DNA of 64,000 nucleotides from Arsukibacterium sp. UBA3155 (GTDB lineage Bacteria; Pseudomonadota; Gammaproteobacteria; Enterobacterales; Alteromonadaceae): NCBI GenBank assembly GCA_002364615.1, contig DEYP01000016.1:62001-126000 (forward strand), given 5' to 3'. Below, in pieces: positions 17,678 through 27,699 of this stretch. The notes beneath the pieces are model-generated. The model did not search any database. It saw nothing but the letters and a program-made list of their open reading frames with translations, and was not told the DNA's origin. Numbering within the stretch: the first letter of the stretch is position 1; the number at the start of each line of letters is the position of its first letter. Position numbers and translations under genes: made by a program.

Positions 17678-19768
17678 TTAGCCGGCTAAAGCAGGCCCTT
17701 TTATGGTGATGTAATCCACCATATTTTGGCGGATAGCGCCTTGTAAGTCATTGGTCAGCGGTTGGCGGGCCGCGTTGTAATCGCAACGTAAACCGGTAAT
17801 GGCATACACCTGATTACGACCATTTACTTTACCTAAATACAGCGCCATATCGGCAATTTGCAACGCCCGCTCCCAGTTCAGGTCGGTTTCATCAACCCCG
17901 GCAAAGGGCAGGTGAATAAAGCCGCCACTGGCACTGACCGGAATGAGTTTACCGTCACATGCTACCGGTTCGGCGGCAATCACATCCAGTATTCGCTGAC
18001 AAAAGCCGGAAACCTGTTCGGGTGCAATATGTTCCAGATATAATAGAAACTCTTCACCGCCCCAGCGGATCACCAAGTCTTCATCGCGGCACACTCTGGT
18101 TAAACGGGCACTCAGTTCGGTTAATACTTCATCGCCGGCCGCATGACCGTAGTTATCATTAATCTTTTTAAAGTAATCAATATCTAACAATAAAAAGCCG
18201 TTGGCATTTGGACCTGAGTCAGTTTGCCGCCGACCATACTTTTCCCGGCGCTGCATTTGTTCCTGTAAGGCCCGTCGATTATATAAACCCGTCAAAGGGT
18301 CCCGTAATGACTGAAACTCAAGTTGCTTGTTGGCTTCACGTAATTTGCGATTAGACAGGCGCACTTTACGATACAGCTGATACAACATTACCGCGGCAAA
18401 AATAAGCACTAAAGTAAATAACGCGGTGATCTGTTGCTGCAATTTCTGGTTATCCAGCAACTGTGCTTTTAAATCGTTTTCCTGCTCCAAAATGGTAATT
18501 AATTGGCTTTTTGCCTTGGTGTCGTAGCGGCTTTGCAATTCCGCGACGCTTTTCTCCCGCTCACTGGTCAGGATCTCGGCGCGTAATTCAAGCTGTTGCT
18601 GCAAGGTTTCTGCTTGTAACTGGTACTCGCCGGCAGCGGCATAGGCTTTTGCCAGCCATTGCAGCATGGGTTCGTACTGGGCTTTGGTATCGTTTTCTTT
18701 AAAATACTCCAGTGCAACCAGCATTTGCTCTAGACCACGTTGATGCTCGCCCTGCATGACATCGATATAGCCGAGGTTATAGGCCATTATCTGCACGTTA
18801 AATTCATCATTCAGCGCTTTTGCCTGTTCGGAGGCGGCCTGCAATACCGCTCTGGCTTCTTCATATTTTTGTTGTTCGATGTAAATTGAGCCCAGATTAT
18901 TTTCAAACGTCAGCTCAATATTGGGCCGGTCAACGGCTTTGGCCGCGGCAACACCCAGTTGATTAACCGTTACCGCACCGTTTAAATCGTCCTGCTCAGC
19001 CAGAATAACGCCCAACATCAGGTACAGGTCAGGCAAAAATTGCGGATACTGATATTTTTTGGCCGCTGCAATCAGCTCTTCGGTCAGCAGCTTAGCTTCC
19101 GGCCACTTTTTTAAATCAGCATATACCTGGGCGATAAAATAATTTAAATTGGCGCGACGTCGCAGAGTGAACTGGTCATCTGTGCCAATAATCGCATCAA
19201 GCGCATCAGTATAGTGTTGCAGTGCCTGCTCAAACTGGTTGTCAGCTTTGAACAAACCGCCCAGCATGGCATTGGCGAAATATTGCACCCGAGGTACGCT
19301 GGCGCTTTGCACAATTAGCTGTAGCCGGTCTGCTTTAAGGATCGCTGCAGATAACTGGCGTTGATATAGCAAAAACTCTATTTCGGTGGCGTAAATTTCA
19401 CTAAGGATATCCGGATTATCCGTCTCGCCAGTTAAAGCCAATAATTCGGCCAGCAGCGCATCTGCCGCGGCTTGCTGTTGTAAATACAGCAGGCTAGTAG
19501 CCTGGTAAGACATTAACCGGACTTTACTGGCAAGAGCGATGTTTTCTGTGGGATTAACATAGTAACGTTGGTATAGCTCAGCTAAAAAAGCATCGGCTGC
19601 AGAGACGTCGTCTCTTAGCGTTACCAGATATTGGTCCAGCTGCTGCTCCAGCGATGTGGTTGCTTGTTCCTGCGCGGCAACGGGGCATAGGTTCGAACAT
19701 AATACGCATAACCACAAGCCCAGCAAACACCAGCGTTGCAAGGAACCAATAGCTGAAAACTGGGGCAT
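17678..19768 (-). CDS. TPR-containing membrane diguanylate cyclase (GGDEF)
   Basis: The protein makes the second messenger c-di-GMP from two GTP. The order is: signal peptide (cleavage near CPVAAQE), a periplasmic helical region with tetratricopeptide-like repeats to about residue 400, a coiled coil, one membrane helix (ITALFTLVLIFAAVMLYQLY) and a cytoplasmic GGDEF domain. The active site is GGEEF, with an RDED inhibitory I-site exactly five residues before it, so product feedback is expected. The longest frame starts at 19819; I chose the ATG at 19768 because it begins a compact signal peptide. What the sensor binds is unknown. Confidence 0.87.
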   Translation of the reverse strand: MPQFSAIGSLQRWCLLGLWLCVLCSNLCPVAAQEQATTSLEQQLDQYLVTLRDDVSAADAFLAELYQRYYVNPTENIALASKVRLMSYQATSLLYLQQQAAADALLAELLALTGETDNPDILSEIYATEIEFLLYQRQLSAAILKADRLQLIVQSASVPRVQYFANAMLGGLFKADNQFEQALQHYTDALDAIIGTDDQFTLRRRANLNYFIAQVYADLKKWPEAKLLTEELIAAAKKYQYPQFLPDLYLMLGVILAEQDDLNGAVTVNQLGVAAAKAVDRPNIELTFENNLGSIYIEQQKYEEARAVLQAASEQAKALNDEFNVQIMAYNLGYIDVMQGEHQRGLEQMLVALEYFKENDTKAQYEPMLQWLAKAYAAAGEYQLQAETLQQQLELRAEILTSEREKSVAELQSRYDTKAKSQLITILEQENDLKAQLLDNQKLQQQITALFTLVLIFAAVMLYQLYRKVRLSNRKLREANKQLEFQSLRDPLTGLYNRRALQEQMQRREKYGRRQTDSGPNANGFLLLDIDYFKKINDNYGHAAGDEVLTELSARLTRVCRDEDLVIRWGGEEFLLYLEHIAPEQVSGFCQRILDVIAAEPVACDGKLIPVSASGGFIHLPFAGVDETDLNWERALQIADMALYLGKVNGRNQVYAITGLRCDYNAARQPLTNDLQGAIRQNMVDYITIKGPALAG

Positions 19769-19968
19769 TCGGCACTTCCGGATAACTGTAAAGTAGCTTG
19801 AAGATAGCGTATTTTGCAAACAAATACAGCTATAAAAACCATAGAATTGTTGTAGTCTGGCGAATATTTTCAGTTGCTTAGGGTTATTAGCAGCTGATTA
19901 AAGCTATACTAACAACCGTGATATGTGTGCCAGGCAAAATGGTTTGCCCTGAGTTTGTTGGAAGTGTT

Positions 19969-21264
19969 ATGAGTACCCTTGAGTATCTGTTTGTGATGTT
20001 GCTACTGGTCGCGGCCAGTTCATTTTTTTCGGTCTCTGAAATTGCCCTGGCGGCATCGCGGAAAATGCGTTTAAGGCTGATGGCCAGCGAGGGAGATGTT
20101 AGCGCTGAAAAAGTGCTGATGCTGCAGGAACACCCGGGTAACTTTTTTACCGTAGTGCAAATTGGGTTAAATGCCGTCGCCATCCTGGGCGGTATTCTGG
20201 GTGAGTCAGCATTTACGCCTTATTTTGCCTCACTAATAGGGTTATTTACCCATGCCAGCTGGGTTTCTGCTGCTGCTTTTGGTTTGTCTGTATTCTTTGT
20301 TACTTCACTGTTTATCTTGTTTGCAGACCTGATGCCAAAGCGACTGGCGATGATTGCGCCAGAGAAAATAGCAGTAAAAATTGTCCGGCCAATGTTGCTG
20401 CTTATTGTTTTATTGAAACCTTTTGTCTGGTTGTTTAATGGCCTGGCCAATTTGTTTTTTAGTTTATTTAATGTGCCGACCATGCGAAAAGACGATATTA
20501 CGCCTGATGATATTATGGCGATGATGGATGCGGGGGCACAGGCTGGCGTGTTGCAGCAACATGAACATCAGTTGCTGGAAAACGTATTTGATATGGAGTC
20601 GCGCACGGTAACCTCAGCCATGACGGCCCGGGAAAGCCTTATCTTCTTTACTAACAACGAATCGCAAGACAACATTAAAGCCAAAATTGCCGAGCATCCG
20701 CATGCCAAATTTATAGTCTGTGATGAAGTACTGGATCGGGTGGTAGGGTATGTCGATACCCGTGATATTTTAATGCAGGTGTTGCATGACCAGCCTATTT
20801 CGCTGAAAAAAGAAGGCATAGTGCGCTCGCCGCTTATTATTCCCGACACGTTGTCGCTGTATGAAGCGCTGGAGCATTTTAAATCGACCGGGGTAGATTT
20901 TGCGATCATCATGAATGAATATGCGTTGGTGGTCGGGATTATTACCTTAAAAGATGTGATGAGCATTGTGATGGGGGAGTTGGTTAGCTCAGAAGAAGAA
21001 CAAATTGTGAAACGTGATGCCAATTCCTGGTTGGTGGAAGGCCTGACCCCGTTAGCTGATGTCATGCGGGTGCTGGATATTGATAGTTTTCCTAACCCGG
21101 AAAACTACGAGACGATTGCTGGGTTTATGATGTTTATTCTGCGAAAAATACCTAAGCGCACCGATTTTGTGTTACACGGCGGCTATAAGTTTGAAGTGGT
21201 CGATATTGACAGCTATAAAATCGACCAGCTGCTGGTAACCCGGATTGATCATATCGATAGTTAA
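19969..21264 (+). CDS. ytfL: CNNM/CorC-family membrane protein, YtfL (PaeA) homologue
   Basis: The domain order is an N-terminal CNNM (DUF21) membrane domain with SSFFSVSEIALAASRKMRLR, two CBS domains (about residues 200-330) and a C-terminal CorC_HlyC domain. The stretch FFTVVQIGLNAVAILGGI matches E. coli YtfL closely. YtfL/PaeA has been linked to export of cadaverine and putrescine; more distant relatives handle Mg2+. Length (431) fits. The frame is open from 19918, but the ATG at 19969 gives the family N terminus. It is divergent from the TPR-GGDEF gene. Confidence 0.85.
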   Translation: MSTLEYLFVMLLLVAASSFFSVSEIALAASRKMRLRLMASEGDVSAEKVLMLQEHPGNFFTVVQIGLNAVAILGGILGESAFTPYFASLIGLFTHASWVSAAAFGLSVFFVTSLFILFADLMPKRLAMIAPEKIAVKIVRPMLLLIVLLKPFVWLFNGLANLFFSLFNVPTMRKDDITPDDIMAMMDAGAQAGVLQQHEHQLLENVFDMESRTVTSAMTARESLIFFTNNESQDNIKAKIAEHPHAKFIVCDEVLDRVVGYVDTRDILMQVLHDQPISLKKEGIVRSPLIIPDTLSLYEALEHFKSTGVDFAIIMNEYALVVGIITLKDVMSIVMGELVSSEEEQIVKRDANSWLVEGLTPLADVMRVLDIDSFPNPENYETIAGFMMFILRKIPKRTDFVLHGGYKFEVVDIDSYKIDQLLVTRIDHIDS

Positions 21265-21315
21265 GGCGCCGAAAAAAACGGGCACCGCCGCTGCTTACAG
21301 CTAATGACAAACAAT

Positions 21316-21990
21316 TTATTGAAGACTGGTTTTGTTTGCATCGGCCGGGTTGATTGGCGCAGCCGTTTCAGCAGCACGCTGATCAGCCAGCTCCAGCATT
21401 TTTTGCCGGAATGTTTCCAGACCACTCATGACTTTGGCGTAGGTTTGATCAACCCCTTCGCTAATTTCACCCTCATAAACTTTCAGTCCTTTTAAAATAT
21501 CTTTGGCATCGGCAAAACCCTTTTCAATCCCACCGCCAATAATTTTTAAAAAGCTGTCCAGTTGCTCTTCCTCTGAGCGATCCGGGTTCAGTTCTTTATA
21601 GCGGCTGTAAAAGCCGCTGACAAAAGCGACAATTCGCTCGGCGGTAGCGTCCGGAGAAGTATCTACGCCTGCGTCATATACCTTTTGTGCGGCGTTTTCG
21701 CCCAATACCGGTTCCAGTTCAGCGTTAATGCCTTCCAGTGCTGTTTTGTAAAGCAAACTCAAAGAGTCGTTATTACTGCTTAGCGACACCCGCTCGTTTG
21801 CGCGCAAGATAGCAACATTCTGCGCCTGCTTCGCTTTAGCCACATCGCTTTCAACGCCTTTGCCTTCAGCCTGACGGGTCGTGTCGCTTTTGGTTGCCTG
21901 ATTGTTCTGCGACGCTGTCGTTGACGGCGCATTGGTATTTGCCACGTTGCTTTTAGCCACGTTGCTTGGTGAGTTCGGAGTAATTGCCAT
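21316..21990 (-). CDS. DUF5610-like protein, unknown function
   Basis: A 224-residue protein with no signal peptide. The first 70 residues are Ser/Thr/Asn/Gln-rich and look disordered; residues 85-205 are charged and helical with the recognisable stretch ALEGINAELEPVLGENAAQ and FVSGFYSRYKE, which I associate with DUF5610. The nominal frame begins at a GTG that is actually part of the Shine-Dalgarno GAGGTGA; the ATG at 21990 is the likely start. It stands alone and converges with ytfL. The function is unknown. Confidence 0.7.
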   Translation of the reverse strand: MAITPNSPSNVAKSNVANTNAPSTTASQNNQATKSDTTRQAEGKGVESDVAKAKQAQNVAILRANERVSLSSNNDSLSLLYKTALEGINAELEPVLGENAAQKVYDAGVDTSPDATAERIVAFVSGFYSRYKELNPDRSEEEQLDSFLKIIGGGIEKGFADAKDILKGLKVYEGEISEGVDQTYAKVMSGLETFRQKMLELADQRAAETAAPINPADANKTSLQ

Positions 21991-22200
21991 GGTAATCACC
22001 TCTTTTGGTCAGCCGGTGCTGATAAATAAATTATAGCTTAACGAGGGTATCGGCTGCTGCACATCCGAACTTTAGTTTTTTTCTTTTTAAAGACTAAACA
22101 GCAGCGTGCTAATGACATCTGGCGCTGACATCTGCATAATCGGATAAGCTTCACCAGATTATAAAGTGAAGCAGATAATTCTAATATTACTGGGGATCCC

Positions 22201-23757
22201 ATGACTGCTATTAGCAACCCTGCTGACTTGTCGGCTAATCAGCCACAGTTTCTCGGCCATCCGGTCGGACTCTATGTCTGCTTTCTCACTGAAATGTGGG
22301 AACGTTTTTCATTTTACGGCATGAAATATCTGCTGTTGTTATATTTAACCAAGTATCACTTATTCAGCGATGCCGGTGGCCTGGACGTATTGGGCAGCTA
22401 TGCCGGCTTAGTGTATGCCATGCCGGTAATTGGCGGTATGCTGGCTGACCGTTATTTAGGCATGCGAAAGGCCGTAACCTTCGGGGCCATTTTGTTATGC
22501 CTGGGGCATCTGGGTTTAGCCTATGAAGGCTTTCAGGCGTACGTTGAAAACGGCGTCGTGGTGCAAGACACCGGCGCTATTCAGGTGTTTTACTTTTCTC
22601 TGGCGCTGATTATTATGGGCGTTGGTTTTTTAAAGCCTAATATCTCTACCATCGTTGGGCAGTTGTATGGCCAGGGCGATGCGCGGCGTGATTCCGGTTT
22701 TACTATCTTTTACATGGGCATTAACACCGGCTCTTTTATTGCCACGTTACTGGTGACTTATATTGGTGAAGTGTACGGCTGGGGCTGGGGTTTTGGTCTG
22801 GCCGGTATTGGTATGGTGCTGGGTTTGATCGTATTTCTGGCAGGCCAGAAATATCTTTATGGCTATGCTGAACCCTCAGATCCGGTGTTGTTAAAACAAA
22901 AAGTTTTTGCCTTTATTGACCGTGAGTGGCTGATATATCTGGCAACTTTGCCTGCGCTGTTTGTGGTGTGGCAACTGGTCCAATACAATCCTGTGGTGCA
23001 TAGCGTGTTACTGGGAATGTCCTTTATTGTACTGGGCGGCATCATCTGGTTTATGGTGACGCAATGCACCAAAGTAGAACGCGACCGGATGATGGTATTG
23101 ATTGTACTGACCTTTTCTACCGTGGTGTTCTGGGCCTTGTTCGAACAGTCAGCATCGTCGATGACGCTTTATGCAGACAGGGTGATGGACCGTAATGTAT
23201 TTGGTTTTGAGACCACCGCAGGCCAGTACGGCGCCTTAAACCCGCTGTTTATTATCACACTGGCACCATTATTTGCCTGGTTGTGGATAGCGCTGGGTCG
23301 CCGTAATCTGGAACCCAGTACCCCGGTTAAATTTGCCCTGGGCATTATGCAGGCTGGTTTAGGCTTCGGTGCACTGGTGTTAGGTGCGCAGTTTCCAAAT
23401 GAAGCGGGCATGGTTGGCGCAGGCTGGATGGTCCTGGCGTATATGCTACATACCATGGGTGAATTATGTTTATCGCCGGTTGGTTTATCAGCGGTCACGA
23501 AACTGGCCGTGCATAAAGTCGTTGGGGTTATGATGGGTGCCTGGTTCCTGGCAACCGCCTACTCAGAACTACTGGCAACACAATTGGCTAAACTGGCGGC
23601 TATTGACACCCCAAGTGGTGAAGTCGCTGATGTTGGCGAGGCTCTGGCCAGTTACACCGAGTTGTTCAGCTTCCTGATGTATGTGGGTATTGGTATTGGT
23701 ATATTTATGCTGGTGATCAGCCCCTTGCTGAAGAAACGGATGCACGGTGTAAATTAG
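22201..23757 (+). CDS. POT-family proton-coupled peptide transporter
   Basis: An integral membrane protein of 518 residues in the PTR2/POT branch of the major facilitator superfamily, importing di- and tripeptides with protons. The signature ExxERFxYYG appears as EMWERFSFYGMKYLL, the second family motif as GFLKPNISTIVGQLY, and FYMGINTGSF follows. About 14 helices are visible. The start has no strong Shine-Dalgarno (GGGGATCCC). It is monocistronic and convergent with the MATE gene. Confidence 0.93.
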   Translation: MTAISNPADLSANQPQFLGHPVGLYVCFLTEMWERFSFYGMKYLLLLYLTKYHLFSDAGGLDVLGSYAGLVYAMPVIGGMLADRYLGMRKAVTFGAILLCLGHLGLAYEGFQAYVENGVVVQDTGAIQVFYFSLALIIMGVGFLKPNISTIVGQLYGQGDARRDSGFTIFYMGINTGSFIATLLVTYIGEVYGWGWGFGLAGIGMVLGLIVFLAGQKYLYGYAEPSDPVLLKQKVFAFIDREWLIYLATLPALFVVWQLVQYNPVVHSVLLGMSFIVLGGIIWFMVTQCTKVERDRMMVLIVLTFSTVVFWALFEQSASSMTLYADRVMDRNVFGFETTAGQYGALNPLFIITLAPLFAWLWIALGRRNLEPSTPVKFALGIMQAGLGFGALVLGAQFPNEAGMVGAGWMVLAYMLHTMGELCLSPVGLSAVTKLAVHKVVGVMMGAWFLATAYSELLATQLAKLAAIDTPSGEVADVGEALASYTELFSFLMYVGIGIGIFMLVISPLLKKRMHGVN

Positions 23758-23818
23758 GCTTGTTAAGAGCAAACTTACACGGGGAAATTGTACCCGGGTA
23801 AAGGTGATATCAACGAAT

Positions 23819-23842
23819 AAAGGGGCGCACTGAGCGCCCCTT
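23819..23842. terminator. Hairpin between convergent POT and MATE genes
   Basis: The stem AAGGGGCGC/GCGCCCCTT with loop ACTGA abuts the MATE stop codon. T runs are short on both sides, so it is probably a modest bidirectional terminator. Confidence 0.6.
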
Positions 23843-25223
23843 ATCGTTTAGCGGGTCTGGGTATATCGGCTGATGCACAAATAAGCGTTTTATTGTGCCA
23901 TTGCCACCACAGCACGGCGGCTAAACTGACGCTGCGCAGCGCCATAAATAGCGAAAGCGCTGCCCAAAGCGCATGGTTTTGCCAGCTTTGCAGCAGGTAA
24001 AAACTGCCGGCAAAACCCAGCAGGGCAATAATCATACTATTACGCAGGGTTTTACCCTGGGTTGCACCAATAAATACGCCATCCAGAAAATAGGCCCAGC
24101 ACGCCAGTAACGGTAGCAGTATCATCCAGCCCAGATACAAGGCTGCCTGTTGTTTTACCTCCGGGATCGATGTCAGTAAGCCAACAAAATGGTTGCCAAA
24201 CACACCATAGCCGCCACTAAACAGCATTGCCAATAGTAAACACCATAACGCCAGAATGCCCAGGGTGTTACCCAGCAGGGCGCTATCATTCGCGCCAATG
24301 GCTTTGCCAACCAGGCTCTCAGCGGCATAGGCCAGACCGTCCATAGCATAGGATACCAGCATTAAAAAGCTCAGCAGTACCGCATTGGCAGCTACGGTGT
24401 TATCGCCATAAGCCGCGCCCTGAAAGGCAATAAACACAAACACGCTTTGCAGGCATAAACTACGCAGAAAAATGTCCCGGTTTAGTCCGAACAGACGCTT
24501 CAACCCAGCCAGCCTCGTCAGTTGATTGTGCATGGCCTGAAATAGCGTTTTAAAAGAAAGGCTGCGCAGTAACAAGCTGCAGCCCAGCAGCAGGCCGGCA
24601 TAATCGGCAATAACAGACGCTGCGGCAATGCCCGCGACCTGCGAGCCAAAGCCCAGCACAAACAACAGGTCGAGCAGTATATTTACCAGGTTGGTCACCA
24701 CTAACATCCACATGGGGTAACGGGCATTTTGCCGGCCTAAAAACCAGCCCATCAGCACCAGGTTAATTAAGGTTGCCGGTGCGCTCCAGATCCTGATGCC
24801 AAAATACAGCTGTGCCTGCTGGTTCACCTCATTGCTGGCATCACTAAAGCTAAACGCCAGTTCGGCCAGTGGCCATTGCAATAATAACAACAGTAATGCC
24901 AGCAGCAGCGCCACTAACAGGCTTTGGCTTAAACAGTTTAGCTGGCCCTCGCTGTTATTCGCACCATACGCCTGAGCCGTTAAACCGGTGGTGCTCATCC
25001 GTAAAAAGCCCAGCAGAAAAAATAGCAGGCTGATTAAACTTGAACCGAGTGCAACACCGCCCAGATACCAGGCATGCTCAAGATGACCGCTAACGGCCGT
25101 ATCTACCAGAGCCAGTAACGGCACCGATAAATTCGATAGCACCATGGGCAGGGCAATGGCGGCGACTTTTTTTTGCAGTGGAGCGTTCAGAAATAGCGAT
25201 AGCAAATAAGGTACCTGCAACAA
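23841..25223 (-). CDS. MATE-family efflux transporter, DinF subfamily
   Basis: A 12-helix antiporter that exports drugs or metabolites. The DinF-like features near the N terminus are ALPMVLSNLSVPLLALVDTA and SGHLEHAWYLGGVALGSSL, and FLRMSTTGLTAQAYG follows. The only in-frame start that reaches the conserved N terminus is TTG (25223), with no convincing Shine-Dalgarno; a second TTG lies six codons in. No LexA box (CTGT-N8-ACAG) is visible upstream, so SOS control as for E. coli dinF is not supported. Confidence 0.87.
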   Translation of the reverse strand: MLQVPYLLSLFLNAPLQKKVAAIALPMVLSNLSVPLLALVDTAVSGHLEHAWYLGGVALGSSLISLLFFLLGFLRMSTTGLTAQAYGANNSEGQLNCLSQSLLVALLLALLLLLLQWPLAELAFSFSDASNEVNQQAQLYFGIRIWSAPATLINLVLMGWFLGRQNARYPMWMLVVTNLVNILLDLLFVLGFGSQVAGIAAASVIADYAGLLLGCSLLLRSLSFKTLFQAMHNQLTRLAGLKRLFGLNRDIFLRSLCLQSVFVFIAFQGAAYGDNTVAANAVLLSFLMLVSYAMDGLAYAAESLVGKAIGANDSALLGNTLGILALWCLLLAMLFSGGYGVFGNHFVGLLTSIPEVKQQAALYLGWMILLPLLACWAYFLDGVFIGATQGKTLRNSMIIALLGFAGSFYLLQSWQNHALWAALSLFMALRSVSLAAVLWWQWHNKTLICASADIPRPAKR

Positions 25224-25369
25224 TGGGCTATGGCGCTATGATACACGGCTTGCAACCTGCTCGAAACTGCCAGGTAAAGTCGCTATACTGCAGTTTTGTT
25301 AGTGCCGAATGCTTTGTATGGCACCTATGCTGTTTATTGTTGGGATGCGGTTTATGAATAAGTCTGGCT

Positions 25370-26545
25370 GTGATCCAGTATAAATCAGCTGCTTTTTATC
25401 AAAGTTGTTTCGCGCTGTGTCTGGCAGCTGTGGTGGTATTTGCCAATCTGCACTTACTGCAGCCATTATTACCTCAGCTAAGCCGCGAATTTCAGCTCAG
25501 CCCGCTGCAGGTCAGCCTTAGCTATACCGTCGCTACGTTTTGTCTTGGAATATCCTTGTTGGTGTATGCCTCATTGTCCGATGCCTGGGGCCGTAAGACC
25601 CTGTTATTGCTAACCTTATCAGGCGTAACATTAAGCACTCTGGCACTGACTCAGGTAGAAAGCTTTACCGCACTGGTATGTTGGCGGGCTATTCAGGGCA
25701 TTTGCCTCGGTGGTTTACCGGCCATAGCAATCGCCTGGATGGGCGAAGAGTATTCGACACCGGCCCTCGTTACGGCGGTGGGTTACTACATCAGTGCCAA
25801 TTCTCTGGGCGGTATCGGCGGCCGTTTGCTGGCGGGTAGCCTGGCTGATATCGGTCACTGGCAGTGGGTGTTCTGGCCCATGGCTGGTTTAAGTGCGCTA
25901 AGTTGTTATTTTATCTGGCGTTACCTGCCGGTATCTGTGCGGTTTGCCCCGCAGCCTTTTCGGTTGCGCCAGGCGCTGCAAAATCATGCTTTTCATTTAT
26001 GCCAGCCAACGTTATTGCTGACTTACCTGATTGGTGGCCTGAATTTTCTGGTGTTTTTAAACCAGTACACTTTTATCGGTTTTGTACTGGCAGCGCCGCC
26101 TTATCTGCTTAGCAGTAGTTTGCTAGGCTTACTGTTTATTACGTATTTAACCGGCACCATAGGCTCAGCATTGTCGGCTAAAATTGCCAAACGCATCTCA
26201 GTGCCACTGGCCATGGCATTGGGTATTGTCCTGATGCTGCTGGGTAGCCTGCTTACCTTACATGGCCAGTTATTTGTTATTGTCAGCGGCTTTTTTGTCA
26301 GTGCCTTTGGTTTTTTTCTGTGTCATTCACTGGCCAGTAGCTGGGTAAACCAGCATGCCACCCGCGCCAAGGCCAGTGCCAGTGCGCTTTATCTGGTGTT
26401 TTACTATGTGGGTGCCAGCATTGGTGGTCTTTACCTGCAGCCGTTCTGGCAGGCTTTAGGTTGGCCTGGTGTCGTGCTGGCGTCACTACTGATGTACGGC
26501 GTTACTCTGATGCTGGCGCTATGGTTGTGGTTGCGCAGTCGCTGA
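25370..26545 (+). CDS. MFS transporter, YnfM-like
   Basis: A 12-helix major facilitator of 391 residues. The loop 2-3 motif reads LSDAWGRKTLLL, and the N terminus HLLQPLLPQLSREFQLSPLQ resembles YnfM/arabinose-exporter-like proteins. The start is GTG at 25370; the frame has a stop at 25355, so nothing longer is possible. A 13-codon frame starting ATG at 25345 overlaps it in another phase and could couple translation. The substrate is unknown. It is followed by the sigma-factor operon 88 bases downstream. Confidence 0.82.
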   Translation: MIQYKSAAFYQSCFALCLAAVVVFANLHLLQPLLPQLSREFQLSPLQVSLSYTVATFCLGISLLVYASLSDAWGRKTLLLLTLSGVTLSTLALTQVESFTALVCWRAIQGICLGGLPAIAIAWMGEEYSTPALVTAVGYYISANSLGGIGGRLLAGSLADIGHWQWVFWPMAGLSALSCYFIWRYLPVSVRFAPQPFRLRQALQNHAFHLCQPTLLLTYLIGGLNFLVFLNQYTFIGFVLAAPPYLLSSSLLGLLFITYLTGTIGSALSAKIAKRISVPLAMALGIVLMLLGSLLTLHGQLFVIVSGFFVSAFGFFLCHSLASSWVNQHATRAKASASALYLVFYYVGASIGGLYLQPFWQALGWPGVVLASLLMYGVTLMLALWLWLRSR

Positions 26546-26633
26546 ATTTTTTTTCGCCCCATTTAAACCATTCTTGTTATCTGATCGACTAACCAATTAC
26601 TACTTATCTGATTCAGCCAGCTAAAGGGCATTT

Positions 26634-27155
26634 ATGGCAACGGAGATTGCAGCGGCAATCACAGCAGCACAACATGGCGATACGCAGGCATTTTATCGTA
26701 TATACCAGCAGTTTATTGGCCGGGTATATGCGATTTGCTGGCGGCTTTTGGCGAATAAACAACAGGCAGAGGATGCCAGTCAGGAAGTGTTTATCAAGGT
26801 ATGGCAACAGTTGCCGGCGTTTCGTAGTGGCAGCAGTTTTGCTACCTGGCTGCATAGTGTGGCGACCCATACCGCGGTCGATCACTGGCGCCAGCAGAAA
26901 AACCTGCGCTTAACTGACAGTAGTGACCAACTTGAACTGGCAGAGCCAACCGTTGGTTGTAGCGGTGATACAGCAACCCTCGAGCAGGCTATATTGCGTT
27001 TACCGGCGCAGGCGAGGGCAGTATTTGTGTTGTTTGCACTGGAAGGTTATCTGCATCAGGAAATCGCTGGCTTGCTGGGTATTGCTGAGGGTAGCAGCAA
27101 AGCACAGTATCACCGGGCCAGACAATTGTTACAGGAGTGGTTAGCAGATGAATGA
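26634..27155 (+). CDS. ECF-type RNA polymerase sigma factor
   Basis: An extracytoplasmic-function sigma-70 protein of 173 residues. Region 2 spans about residues 20-85 (AEDASQEVFIKVWQQLPAFR, then SFATWLHSVATHTAVDHWR). Region 4 with the helix-turn-helix spans 115-165 (LPAQARAVFVLFALEGYLHQ, EIAGLLGIAEGSSKAQYHRA). Its stop overlaps the next gene by eight bases, the usual layout for a sigma and its anti-sigma. It probably directs its own operon, but I could not identify a convincing ECF promoter. Confidence 0.92.
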   Translation: MATEIAAAITAAQHGDTQAFYRIYQQFIGRVYAICWRLLANKQQAEDASQEVFIKVWQQLPAFRSGSSFATWLHSVATHTAVDHWRQQKNLRLTDSSDQLELAEPTVGCSGDTATLEQAILRLPAQARAVFVLFALEGYLHQEIAGLLGIAEGSSKAQYHRARQLLQEWLADE

Positions 27156-27690
27156 GCAACAATTTGAACAGTCGCTGCAGCGGTTGGAAAAAGAGCTGCA
27201 ACCAACACGGGACCTGTGGCCTGATATTGCCACCCGGCTTGCGCAAACCAGCCAGCACCAGTCTGTGGACGTTTTTGTAGCAGAGGTATCAGCAGCAAAG
27301 GCATCGGCAGCGAAGGAAGACCGATTCTGGCTAACGCATTGGGTAGGCGCCGCCGCATTGTTGCTGGTGGCATTAATTGGCTGGCAAATGGCGGTAATGC
27401 CGACGCCGGGGCAACCTACCGCAAACGCTGCCAGTGCAGAGTTGCTGCTGTTGCAGGTATACGAGCAGCAAAAAGCCCGGCAACTGGCACAGGTAGTGGC
27501 TATCGCCGAGGGTTTTGACAACTGGCAGCAGCAACTTGTTATTTGGGATCAGGCCATCGCTCAGGTGCGCCGGGCCTTGCAATTTTATCCGGATGAACCG
27601 CAGCTGTTAGCGCAGTTGCAACAGTTATATCAGCAACAGCTTCGCTATATTCAGCAAGCCACGTTGCAACACCCTTTAATAACCCGTTAG
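27148..27690 (+). CDS. Putative membrane anti-sigma factor
   Basis: A 180-residue protein with a cytoplasmic N-terminal part (1-80), one transmembrane helix at about 86-104 (WVGAAALLLVALIGWQM) and a glutamine-rich helical periplasmic part. It has no His-Cys zinc motif of the ZAS anti-sigma family. The role is inferred from its topology and its overlap with the sigma gene. Its start lies inside the sigma gene with GGAG-containing sequence before it. It is followed nine bases later by the DUF4097 gene. Confidence 0.65.
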   Translation: MNEQQFEQSLQRLEKELQPTRDLWPDIATRLAQTSQHQSVDVFVAEVSAAKASAAKEDRFWLTHWVGAAALLLVALIGWQMAVMPTPGQPTANAASAELLLLQVYEQQKARQLAQVVAIAEGFDNWQQQLVIWDQAIAQVRRALQFYPDEPQLLAQLQQLYQQQLRYIQQATLQHPLITR

Positions 27691-27699
27691 GAGAAGATC

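Noticed and set aside
25223-25369. LexA box before the DinF-like MATE gene
   Set aside because: I looked for CTGT-N8-ACAG and found none; TATACTGCAG is not a site.
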